Of a stretch of 5,716 nucleotides of DNA, positions 1-5,349 are shown piece after piece (positions within the stretch are counted from its first letter, which is position 1; each line of letters opens with the position of its first letter). The stretch covers positions 1-5,716 of the forward strand of contig JAIFNE010000122.1 in assembly GCA_020047875.1 (NCBI GenBank). Reading direction: 5' to 3'. The DNA is from Hydrogenophaga sp. (lineage in GTDB: Bacteria; Pseudomonadota; Gammaproteobacteria; Burkholderiales; Burkholderiaceae_C). Under the pieces are notes generated by a model. It was not told the DNA's origin and did no database searches. It was given only the letters and a program-made list of their open reading frames with translations. The position numbers and the translations under genes were made by a program.

Positions 1-948
1 TCTACCGCGGCGCCATCGCGCAGGCGCTGGCCCGCTTTGCGGCGCAGCATGGCGGTGCGCTGACCGAGGCCGACCTCGCCGCCTACCGCCCCGAATGGGT
101 GACGCCCATCGCTCAGGACTACCGCGGCCACACGCTGCACGAGATCCCGCCCAACGGCCAGGGCATCGCGGCGCTGATCGCGCTGGGCATCCTGTCGAAC
201 TTCGACCTCGCCGCAATGAAGGCAGACAGCGTGGTCGCGCAGCACCTGCAGATTGAAGCCATGAAGCTGGCCTTTGCCGACGCCTACCGCTTCGTCGCCG
301 AGCCCGGCGCGATGGATGTGACAAGCGCGCAGATGCTGGACCCGGCGTACCTGAAACAACGCGCCGCGCTGATCGACCTGCACAAAGCGCAGGACTTCGG
401 CGCCGGCAACCCGGCCAAGGGCGGCACGGTGTACCTGACCGCCGCGGATGAGACCGGCATGATGGTCAGCTTCATTCAGAGCAACTACATGGGCTTCGGC
501 TCGGGCGCGGTCGAACCCGGCTTCGGCATCAGCCTGCAGAACCGGGGCCACGGCTTCAACCTGAGCCCCGTTCCACACCATCATCCCCGCCTTCCTCACG
601 AAAGACGGCCAGCCGGTGATGAGCTTCGGCGTGATGGGCGCCAACATGCAGCCGCAGGGCCATGTGCAGACGCTGGTGCGGCTGCTCGACCACGGCCAGA
701 GCCTGCAGGCGGCCTGCGACGCACCGCGCTGGCGCTTCGACGCCGGGATGCACATCAACGTCGAATCGGCCATGGACCCGGCCGCGGTGCAGGGTCTGAG
801 AGACCTGGGCCACCAGACCCGCACCATCGACGACCCCTACCAGGACTTCGGCGCCGGCCAGTTCATCTGGCGCCTGGGCGACCCCGGCGCCGAGGGCTAT
901 GTGGCCGCCAGTGACCCGCGGCGCGACGGCCTGGCGGTGGGGTTCTGA
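1..948 (+). pseudogene. ggt: Gamma-glutamyltransferase, 5'-partial and frameshifted
   Basis: Gamma-glutamyltransferases are N-terminal-nucleophile enzymes, usually periplasmic, that cleave or transfer the gamma-glutamyl group of glutathione and related peptides. The precursor (usually about 530-580 residues) cuts itself into a large and a small subunit. The window holds the end of the large subunit and the whole small-subunit region. Codons begin at base 3. The likely nucleophile is the Thr at 426-428, in GGTVYLTAAD, followed by SNYMGFGSG and LQNRGHGF. At about 567/568 the frame shifts; translation resumes with FHTIIPAFLTKDGQPV and continues through MSFGVMGANMQPQGH, ACDAPRWRF and FGAGQFIW to the TGA at 946-948. 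Besides the shift, the family block between HGF and PFHTIIP (usually containing HPN and PGKR) is missing, about 12 residues. As written, the protein would end out of frame at about 914, without most of the small subunit. Family identity is secure; whether the lesion is real is not. Confidence 0.9.
561..575 (+). other. Deletion/frameshift junction in ggt (about 35 bases missing)
   Basis: Upstream codons read Asn-Leu-Ser up to 566, and downstream codons resume in another frame with Pro-Phe-His from 568. Matching to the family pattern (P-G-H-P-N-x-x-x-P-G-K-R between the two sides) predicts 2 + 33 = about 35 lost bases. This has the right remainder for the observed frame change (2 modulo 3). The junction reads gagccccgttcc; a CCCG shared by both ends of the lost block is plausible but cannot be shown without the intact parent. 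Confidence 0.75.
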
Positions 949-987
949 CGGCACAGCGCTGGCGCCTGCCCTTGCCTATCGGGCACA

Positions 988-1033
988 TGAAGTGAATCAA
1001 ATGGCGTTTATCGATAGCTTTTGACAAACTTCA
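988..1033. repeat. Imperfect inverted repeat in A+T-rich spacer
   Basis: TGAAGT (988-993) pairs with ACTTCA (1028-1033), and TCAAA (997-1001) pairs with TTTGA (1020-1024). They share one centre (1010.5) and are separated by a symmetric 3/3 mismatch, so a single 46-base imperfect dyad is present. A perfect 8-base palindrome, TATCGATA (1009-1016), lies off-centre in the loop. The segment is much richer in A+T than its surroundings. It sits after the ggt stop and 31 bases before the transporter ATG. It could be a ggt transcription-end hairpin, an operator for the metal transporter, or a degenerate copy of a small intergenic palindromic repeat of the kind common in Comamonadaceae. TTGACA at 1021-1026 looks like a -35 box, but no convincing -10 follows at 16-18 bases. 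Confidence 0.5.
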
Positions 1034-1054
1034 GGCCAACCCCGATTGCCCGCC

Positions 1055-1058
1055 GGAG
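1055..1058 (+). promoter_or_regulatory. Ribosome binding site of the ZIP transporter
   Basis: GGAG ends six bases before the ATG at 1065. This supports that start over the in-frame ATG at 1122 (residue 20), which has only a weak GGAA immediately before it. Confidence 0.55.
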
Positions 1059-1064
1059 CCCGCC

Positions 1065-2096
1065 ATGACCGTCCTCATCCGCCAGATCCAGCCCGTGTGG
1101 CTCCAGATTCAGCGTCTGGAAATGCCCTTGCCACCACACGCTTTGCGCGACGCCCTGATCGCGCTCGGCGCGGGGCTGCTGCTCATGGCCGGGCTGGCGG
1201 CCGGCAGCACCTTTTGGGCGCCCACCCGCCTCTGGTGGGACGCCACCGGCGCCAGCAGCGCCATGACGGCCGGCGTGCAGGCCTCACTGCTCGCGGCGTT
1301 GGCCACCGCGGTGGGCGCCTTGCCGGTGCTCCTGGTGCAGCGCGTGAGCAAGCGGCAGGAATCGGCGCTCATGTCGTTCGCCGCGGGCGTGATGCTGGCC
1401 GCTGCCATCTTCGCCCTGCTCCTGCCGTCCATCGAGGCCGGCCAGGCCTTGCTCGCCGCCACCGGATCGGCGCGCGCTGGGGCCGCCGGGCTCACCGCCA
1501 TCGGCCTCACGCTCGGCATGCTGCTCATGATCGGCATCGATCGCGCCCTGCCGCATGAACACCCGGTGCTGCCCCCGGCCACCACCGGCCACGCCGCGAT
1601 CTGGACCACAGCCGATGGCCGCAACCCGGGCGCCGCCCAGCGCGCCTGGCTCATGGTGCTGGCCATCCTGATCCACAACGTGCCCGAAGGCCTGGCCGTG
1701 GGTGCCGCCTATGCTGGCGCTGTGCTGGGTGCAGGCGGCGCCGAGCCGGTGAATGCGGGGGCTTCGGTGGCGCTCGCCATCGGCCTGCAGAACATGCCCG
1801 AGGGCCTGATCGTGGCGATGGCCTTGCGCACGCTGGGCCAGAGCGCGGGCAAGTCCTGGGCGGTGGCCGCGCTCTCGGGCCTGGCCGAACCGTTTGGCGC
1901 CATCGTGGGCCTGGCCCTGCTCGGCAGCCTGCCCGCGTTCTACCCCATCGGTCTCGCGGTGGCGGCCGGCGCGATGATCTTCGTGGTGAGCCACGAGATC
2001 ATCCCCGAGACACACCGCAACGGCTTTGAGGGCATGGCCTCGGTAACGCTGATGGCGGGCTTCATCTTCATGCTCATGCTCGATGCGAGCTTGTAG
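1065..2096 (+). CDS. ZIP-family (GufA-like) divalent metal transporter
   Basis: This 343-residue inner-membrane protein is predicted to carry divalent metal ions, typically Zn2+ and sometimes Fe2+ or Mn2+, into the cytoplasm. Hydrophobic segments lie near residues 28-47, 69-92, 101-121, 139-158, 195-222, 232-256, 265-288, 291-309 and 325-341, so about eight to nine helices. The ZIP metal-site signatures are present: H204-N-V-P-E-G209 in one helix, Q242-N-M-P-E-G247 in the next, S271-G-L-A-E-P276, and H310-E-I-I-P-E315-T-H317. The doubled (H/Q)N-x-PEG pattern is typical of the bacterial GufA subgroup. The loop before the first metal helix is histidine-bearing (H164-E-H166, H176), as is usual for ZIP proteins. 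The N-terminal extension before residue 20 is poorly hydrophobic, so the ATG at 1122 remains an alternative start. The frame is intact. Metal specificity cannot be read from the sequence. Confidence 0.9.
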   Translation: MTVLIRQIQPVWLQIQRLEMPLPPHALRDALIALGAGLLLMAGLAAGSTFWAPTRLWWDATGASSAMTAGVQASLLAALATAVGALPVLLVQRVSKRQESALMSFAAGVMLAAAIFALLLPSIEAGQALLAATGSARAGAAGLTAIGLTLGMLLMIGIDRALPHEHPVLPPATTGHAAIWTTADGRNPGAAQRAWLMVLAILIHNVPEGLAVGAAYAGAVLGAGGAEPVNAGASVALAIGLQNMPEGLIVAMALRTLGQSAGKSWAVAALSGLAEPFGAIVGLALLGSLPAFYPIGLAVAAGAMIFVVSHEIIPETHRNGFEGMASVTLMAGFIFMLMLDASL

Positions 2097-2104
2097 CTCC
2101 ACGC

Positions 2105-2120
2105 TCCGCCCCTGGGCGGG
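2105..2120 (+). terminator. Weak G+C-rich hairpin after the ZIP gene
   Basis: CCGCC (2106-2110) and GGCGG (2115-2119) enclose a four-base loop nine bases after the transporter stop; a T-G pair can extend the stem. No T-run follows, so intrinsic termination is only a possibility. A second 5-bp hairpin, CCCGC/GCGGG (2141-2154), lies just before the putative -10 of the next gene. Confidence 0.3.
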
Positions 2121-2155
2121 CTCAGGCGCCAAGCACCCCACCCGCTGCCGCGGGG

Positions 2156-2170
2156 TACCATGCCAGCATG
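2156..2170 (+). promoter_or_regulatory. Putative -10 box for a leaderless nuclease mRNA
   Basis: TACCAT (2156-2161) is followed by exactly six bases and then the ATG at 2168, so transcription would be expected to start at or next to the A of the start codon. No Shine-Dalgarno sequence precedes the ATG. No good -35 box is visible 16-18 bases upstream. The spacing is identical to that before glnS in this window. Confidence 0.4.
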
Positions 2171-2395
2171 AACGTCACCATCCGCTTTCTTGGTGCGGCC
2201 GGCACCGTCACCGGCTCCAAATACCTGGTTGAACACGATGGCCACAGCCTGCTGGTGGACTGCGGGTTGTTCCAGGGTTACAAGCAGCTGCGCCTGCGCA
2301 ACCGCGACCCGCTGCCGGTGATGCCCAACCACATCGGCGCCGTGCTGCTTACCCACGCCCACCTCGACCACAGCGGCTACCTGCCGCTGCTGGCC

Positions 2396-2412
2396 AAAGA
2401 GGGCCCGCCACC
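2396..2412 (+). other. Deletion/frameshift junction 1 in the MBL nuclease (about 25 bases)
   Basis: Upstream frame reads Leu-Leu-Ala-Lys-Glu-Gly to 2404. Downstream frame reads (Pro)-Ala-Thr-Ser-Asp-Leu from 2407. The family has a block of the form F-x-G-P-x-Y-x-T between Gly and Pro, here absent. Eight codons plus one base gives about 25 bases, matching the observed shift (1 modulo 3). Confidence 0.75.
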
Positions 2413-3351
2413 AGCGATCTGGCGCAGATCCTGCTGCCCGACAGCGGCCACATTCAGGAAGCCGACGCCGATTTCGCCAACCGCCACGGCTTTTCCAAGC
2501 ACGCACCAGCACTGCCGCTCTACACCGAGGACGATGCGCGCGATTGCCTCAAGCTGATCCGCACCGTGCCCATGGGCAAGGCCTTTGAGCCCATCAAGGG
2601 CTGGGTGGCGCATTTCTCGGGCGCTGGTCACATTTTGGGTGCGGCCAGCGTGCTGCTGGAGGTGGGCGGGCGCCGCATCCTTTTCTCGGGCGACCTCGGT
2701 CGCCCCGACGACGCGCTCATGCTGCCGCCCGATTCCCCACCACACGCCGATGCGGTGGTGTGCGAGTCCACCTACGGCGATCGCGAACACCCGGTGGAAG
2801 ACGTACTGGCTGAGCTGGGGCCAGCGCTCAAGCGCTGCGCGGCGCGCGGCGGCACCACGGTGGTGCCAGCGTTTGCGGTTGGCCGGGCGCAGGCCCTGCT
2901 GCACGCCATCGCCGAACTCAAGGCACGCCACGAGCTGCCGCGCGACCTGCCGATCTACCTCGACAGCCCCATGGCCATCCACAGCACCGGCCTGTTCAGC
3001 CGCCACCTGGGCGAACACCGCCTGAGCGCCGCGCAGTGCAAAGCCATGGAATCGGTGGCCAAAATGACGCGCACCGCCGACGAGTCCAAGGCCATCGCGC
3101 TGCAACACGGCCCCAAGGTCATCATCTCGGCCAGCGGCATGGCCACCGGCGGGCGCGTGCTGCACCACCTGGCCCGCTACCTGCCCGACCACCGCAACAT
3201 GGTGCTGCTCACCGGCTACCAAGCGCCCGGCACCCGCGGCGCCACGCTGGCCGCGGGCGGCACCCAGCTGCGCCTGCACGGGCAAGACATTGCGGTGCGC
3301 GCGGAAGTCGTGCAGCTCACCTCGGCCTCGGCCCATGCCGACAGCAACCAG

Positions 3352-3367
3352 CTCATGACACCGCGTG
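3352..3367 (+). other. Deletion/frameshift junction 2 in the MBL nuclease (about 29-32 bases)
   Basis: After Asn-Gln-Leu-Met-Thr the next conserved segment, Val-Phe-Val-Thr-His-Gly, resumes at 3365 in a different frame. Family members have a helix of about nine to ten residues here (usually W-L-R followed by Pro/Ala-rich residues). Its loss plus two bases gives a shift of 2 modulo 3, as observed. Confidence 0.7.
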
Positions 3368-3478
3368 TTCGTGACCCACGGCGATCCCGAAGCCGCCGAC
3401 CGCCTGCGCTACCGCATCGAGCACGAACTGCGCTGGCAGGCGCTGGTGCCGGAGCATGGCAGCACCTGGATGGTCTGA

Positions 3479-3574
3479 CCTTCGGACTGTCCAAGCCCGC
3501 GCCGCAACTGCGGCCGGAAGCATTGCCCTCGAACCCTCTGTTTCCCCTGCGTGTCCCTTCCGTTTTCATCACCC
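3479..3574 (+). other. Nuclease-transglycosylase spacer
   Basis: This 96-base gap holds one short hairpin, GCCGC/GCGGC (3501-3505 and 3510-3514) with a four-base loop and no T-run, a weak terminator candidate at best. No Shine-Dalgarno sequence is seen before the ATG at 3575. TTTCAT (3564-3569) lies five bases before the ATG but matches a -10 box poorly. I see nothing else. Confidence 0.35.
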
Positions 3575-4771
3575 ATGCGATTGATCAAATCTGTTCTGTG
3601 CGCCGCCCTGGCCGCCACCTGCCTTCAGGGCCTTGCCCAAGTTGCCCCACCAGCCCCAGCCGAATCGGCCGAATTCAACCAGTGCATGGCCGGCCTGCAG
3701 GGCTCAGCGCGCGCAGCCGGCGTGACAGACGCCACCTTTGAGCGCCTCACCCAGGGCCTGGTGCCCAACATGAACGTGATCGAACGGCTCAACTCCATCT
3801 GGGACTACCTCGCCGGTCTGGTGGACGACGAGCGGGTGGCCGAAGGCCAGGCCCTGCTCGCGCAGCACGCCGACACCCTGCGGCGGATCGAGCAGCGCTA
3901 CGGCGTGGACCCCGCCACTGTGGTGGCCGTGTGGGGCGTGGAGAGCAACTTCGGCCAGACCTTCGGCACCCTGCCGCTGGTGCAGTCGCTCAGCACGCTC
4001 TCGTGCTTTGGCCGGCGCCAGGCGTATTTCCGCACCGAGCTGTATGCCGCCTTGCGCATCCTGCAAAAGGGCGACATCGCGCCCGAGCGGCTGGTCGGCT
4101 CCTGGGCCGGCGCGTTTGGCCACACCCAATTCATGCCCAGCACCTTCGAGCGCCTGGCGGTGGATTTTGATGGCGACGGCCGCGCCGACCTGATGGACAA
4201 CGCCAGCGACGCCCTGGCCTCCACCGCCCATTTCCTCGCCAAGGCCGGCTGGCGCACCGGCCAGCCCTGGGGCTTCGAGGTGAAGCTGCCCGACGGCTTC
4301 AGCACCCAGGGCGAAGGCCGGCGCACCAAGCGCCCGGTGAGCGAATGGGCGCAGCGCGGCCTGACCCGCCTGGACGGCAGCGCCCTGCCCACCGACGCCG
4401 GCAGCGCCGGCCTGCTCACGCCCGCCGGGCGCAACGGCCCGGCGTTTCTGGCGTTTCGCAACTTTGATGCGCTGTTCAGCTACAACGCCGCCGAAAGCTA
4501 CGGCCTGGCCATTGCCCACCTGAGCGACCGCCTGCGCGGCGGCGGCCCGTTCGCCACCCCCTGGCCCACCGACGACCCGGGCCTCTCCCGCGCCGAGCGC
4601 CGCGAGCTGCAGGGCCTGCTGACCCTCCGCGGCCACGACATTGGCGCGGTGGACGGCATGCTGGGCGAGCGCAGCCGCGCCGCGATCCGCATCGAGCAGC
4701 AGCGGCTCGGGCAAGAGCCCAGCGGGCGCGGCGGGCAGCGGCTGCTGAAGACGCTGCGCAGCGGCGGCTGA
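3575..4771 (+). CDS. Lytic murein transglycosylase, MltB family
   Basis: This 398-residue enzyme is predicted to cleave peptidoglycan glycan strands in the periplasm, leaving 1,6-anhydro-muropeptides. The start at 3575 gives a signal peptide (MRLIKS, then a hydrophobic stretch to about residue 21, likely cut after G-L-A). The Cys at 16 lacks a good lipobox, so a soluble periplasmic form is more likely than a lipoprotein. A GTG 24 bases upstream would add an unsuitable N-terminus. The catalytic Glu is E123 in V-W-G-V-E-S-N-F-G. S176-W-A-G-A-F-G-H-T-Q-F-M-P188 and the Ca2+-loop-like D197-F-D-G-D-G-R203 are family hallmarks. Residues about 337-397 form a PG_binding_1 domain (LSRAERRELQGLL through AIRIEQQRLG). 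Oddity: N73-S-I-W-D-Y joins directly where relatives, as I recall them, have a Q-P-E-F-containing insert, so a few residues may be missing in frame. The stop lies within a hairpin. Confidence 0.92.
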   Translation: MRLIKSVLCAALAATCLQGLAQVAPPAPAESAEFNQCMAGLQGSARAAGVTDATFERLTQGLVPNMNVIERLNSIWDYLAGLVDDERVAEGQALLAQHADTLRRIEQRYGVDPATVVAVWGVESNFGQTFGTLPLVQSLSTLSCFGRRQAYFRTELYAALRILQKGDIAPERLVGSWAGAFGHTQFMPSTFERLAVDFDGDGRADLMDNASDALASTAHFLAKAGWRTGQPWGFEVKLPDGFSTQGEGRRTKRPVSEWAQRGLTRLDGSALPTDAGSAGLLTPAGRNGPAFLAFRNFDALFSYNAAESYGLAIAHLSDRLRGGGPFATPWPTDDPGLSRAERRELQGLLTLRGHDIGAVDGMLGERSRAAIRIEQQRLGQEPSGRGGQRLLKTLRSGG

Positions 4772-4793
4772 CGCACAGACTGGCTGCGTCAGC
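4767..4793. terminator. Hairpin between convergent genes, possible bidirectional terminator
   Basis: GCTGACGCA (4767-4775) and TGCGTCAGC (4785-4793) form a perfect 9-bp stem with a nine-base loop. The left arm contains the transglycosylase TGA (4769-4771), and the right arm ends three bases before the stop of the minus-strand gene (4797-4799). Its position between two convergent stops fits a shared transcription end, but no T-run follows on either strand, so it may act as an RNA 3'-end stabiliser or not at all. Confidence 0.55.
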
Positions 4794-4796
4794 GCC

Positions 4797-5213
4797 TCAG
4801 GGCGCAAACACGAGGTAGCTCAGCAAAGCGCCCGCCACAGCGCCCACCAGCGTGCCCCCCAGCAGCACACCGGACGACGCGCCTGGCGCCACCGGGCGCA
4901 CCACGGGTTGCACCGGCGCGGGCTTGGCCGCCATCGGGGACGCCAGCCGGTGCGGCCCTCCCTGCACAGCCCAACCCGCCCAGAGCGCGTGGGCATGAGC
5001 AGGCACCACGGCGCCCAGCGCCACCGCCGTTTCCACATCCTGCCAACCCAGCGCAACGCGCACTGCCGGGTCGAACACATCGTCCGCGTGGGTGGTTGCC
5101 CAGGGCGCAGTTTCGTCATTCAGCTGGACCGTGTCGGGTCCCGAGTCGTTGCGTCCGTCGTCTTTGTTCATGGGCGTACTCCTGGCGTCTTCGGGGGGGC
5201 TGGCGAGGCGCAT
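4797..5213 (-). CDS. Hypothetical protein with C-terminal membrane anchor
   Basis: I do not recognise this protein. From the ATG at 5213 it has 138 residues; from the in-frame ATG at 5171 it has 124 (MNKDD...). Both starts have a good Shine-Dalgarno sequence. Numbering from MNKDD, residues 1-35 are acidic and polar (DTVQLNDETAPW). Residues about 36-70 are a possible helical region with the amphipathic stretch AVRVALGWQDVETAV and the His-rich P-A-H-A-H-A. Residues 77-97 are rich in Pro and Ala, a flexible linker. Residues 100-122 are a Gly/Ala/Leu membrane helix ending only a few residues from the C-terminus (YLVFAP). This is a tail-anchored design with the soluble part presumably cytoplasmic. 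Codon choice fits real coding and the antisense frames have no family match. It faces the transglycosylase tail-to-tail and diverges from glnS. No function is proposed. Confidence 0.7.
   Translation of the reverse strand: MRLASPPEDARSTPMNKDDGRNDSGPDTVQLNDETAPWATTHADDVFDPAVRVALGWQDVETAVALGAVVPAHAHALWAGWAVQGGPHRLASPMAAKPAPVQPVVRPVAPGASSGVLLGGTLVGAVAGALLSYLVFAP
5178..5183 (-). promoter_or_regulatory. Shine-Dalgarno for the downstream start (5171) of the hypothetical gene
   Basis: On the minus strand AGGAGT ends six bases before the ATG at 5171 (AGGAG with seven). It would lie inside the coding region if the 5213 start is used. Confidence 0.5.
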
Positions 5214-5346
5214 CGGTGCACCTCCTGTGCGCTGACACCGAAAATTCTGCCCCACTGCGTGAAGCTTAGCGCCACCGCCCGCCCGACTGGGCGCAGGCCA
5301 GCGCCCTTCATCGCCGGGAAGTCCGGCAGGCTCCTAGAATCAGCCA
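5214..5346. promoter_or_regulatory. Divergent intergenic region, hypothetical gene and glnS
   Basis: This 133-base gap must hold the start signals for both flanking genes. For the minus-strand gene, CAGAAT on the minus strand (plus-strand bases 5244-5249) is a possible -10 box within an A+T-richer patch, without a clear -35. For glnS, TAGAAT at 5335-5340 is the best candidate. No small gene, RNA structure or strong palindrome was found. Confidence 0.4.
5221..5226 (-). promoter_or_regulatory. Shine-Dalgarno for the upstream start (5213) of the hypothetical gene
   Basis: On the minus strand a perfect AGGAGG ends seven bases before the ATG at 5213. It is the strongest Shine-Dalgarno match I noticed in the window, and the reason I list the longer form. 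Confidence 0.55.
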
Positions 5347-5349
5347 ATG
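5335..5349 (+). promoter_or_regulatory. Putative -10 box for a leaderless glnS mRNA
   Basis: TAGAAT (5335-5340) matches TATAAT at five of six positions. It ends exactly six bases before the glnS ATG (5347), placing the expected transcription start on the start codon. No Shine-Dalgarno sequence is present. The -35 region is poor: TTCATC at 5307-5312 is 22 bases away, too far for normal spacing. Confidence 0.5.

Larger units (their letters stand above)
2168..3478 (+). pseudogene. Beta-CASP MBL-fold RNA nuclease, two internal frameshifts
   Basis: This family joins a zinc-dependent metallo-beta-lactamase fold to a beta-CASP domain (CPSF73/RNase J relatives) and processes or degrades RNA. Frame one (2168 to about 2404) begins MNVTIRFLGAAGTVTGSKYL and carries the zinc motif THAHLDH (H63, H65, D67, H68). 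The frame then changes. The middle part has GHILGAAS (His codon 2629), FSGDLGRPDD (Asp codon 2692), CESTYGD (Glu codon 2764), PAFAVGRAQ (from 2866), SASGMATGGRVLHH (from 3127) and SAHAD (His codon 3334). After a second change near 3358 the tail VFVTHGDPEAADRLRYRIEH runs to TGA at 3476-3478. Conserved residues are missing at both shifts (about 8 and 9-10). Restoring them gives roughly 455 residues, the usual family length. As written, no active enzyme would be made. Homology is very clear; true pseudogene versus sequence artefact is open. Confidence 0.88.

Noticed and set aside
1021..1049. TTGACA (1021-1026) as the -35 box of a transporter promoter.
   Set aside because: At 16-18 bases downstream the sequence is around GATTGC, not a usable -10 box. 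The TTGACA is also part of the dyad arm, so the match may be chance.
2377..3336. A 319-codon minus-strand open frame opposite the MBL nuclease, and similar frames opposite the ZIP gene (1284-2141) and ggt (556-954).
   Set aside because: All are antisense shadows of recognised genes, without family motifs or credible start sites.
2396..3367. Programmed ribosomal frameshifting to join the nuclease fragments.
   Set aside because: Conserved residues are missing at each shift and the shifts occur inside conserved domains, which recoding would not explain. I saw no slippery heptamer with a following structure at the junctions.
1065..3478. A functional zinc-uptake and zinc-nuclease module formed by the ZIP transporter and the MBL nuclease.
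   Set aside because: Both involve metals, but the genes are separated by 71 bases with a hairpin and a separate promoter-like element, and the nuclease appears broken. Adjacency alone does not support a joint system.
3551..3574. GTG at 3551 as the transglycosylase start.
   Set aside because: It would place eight polar residues before a normal signal peptide. The ATG at 3575 gives a classical basic-then-hydrophobic N-terminus.
3704..4807. A 367-codon open frame on the minus strand opposite the transglycosylase.
   Set aside because: It mirrors a clear MltB-family gene, has low-complexity Ala/Gly/Arg/His-rich composition and no motif. Long antisense frames are expected in DNA of this base composition.
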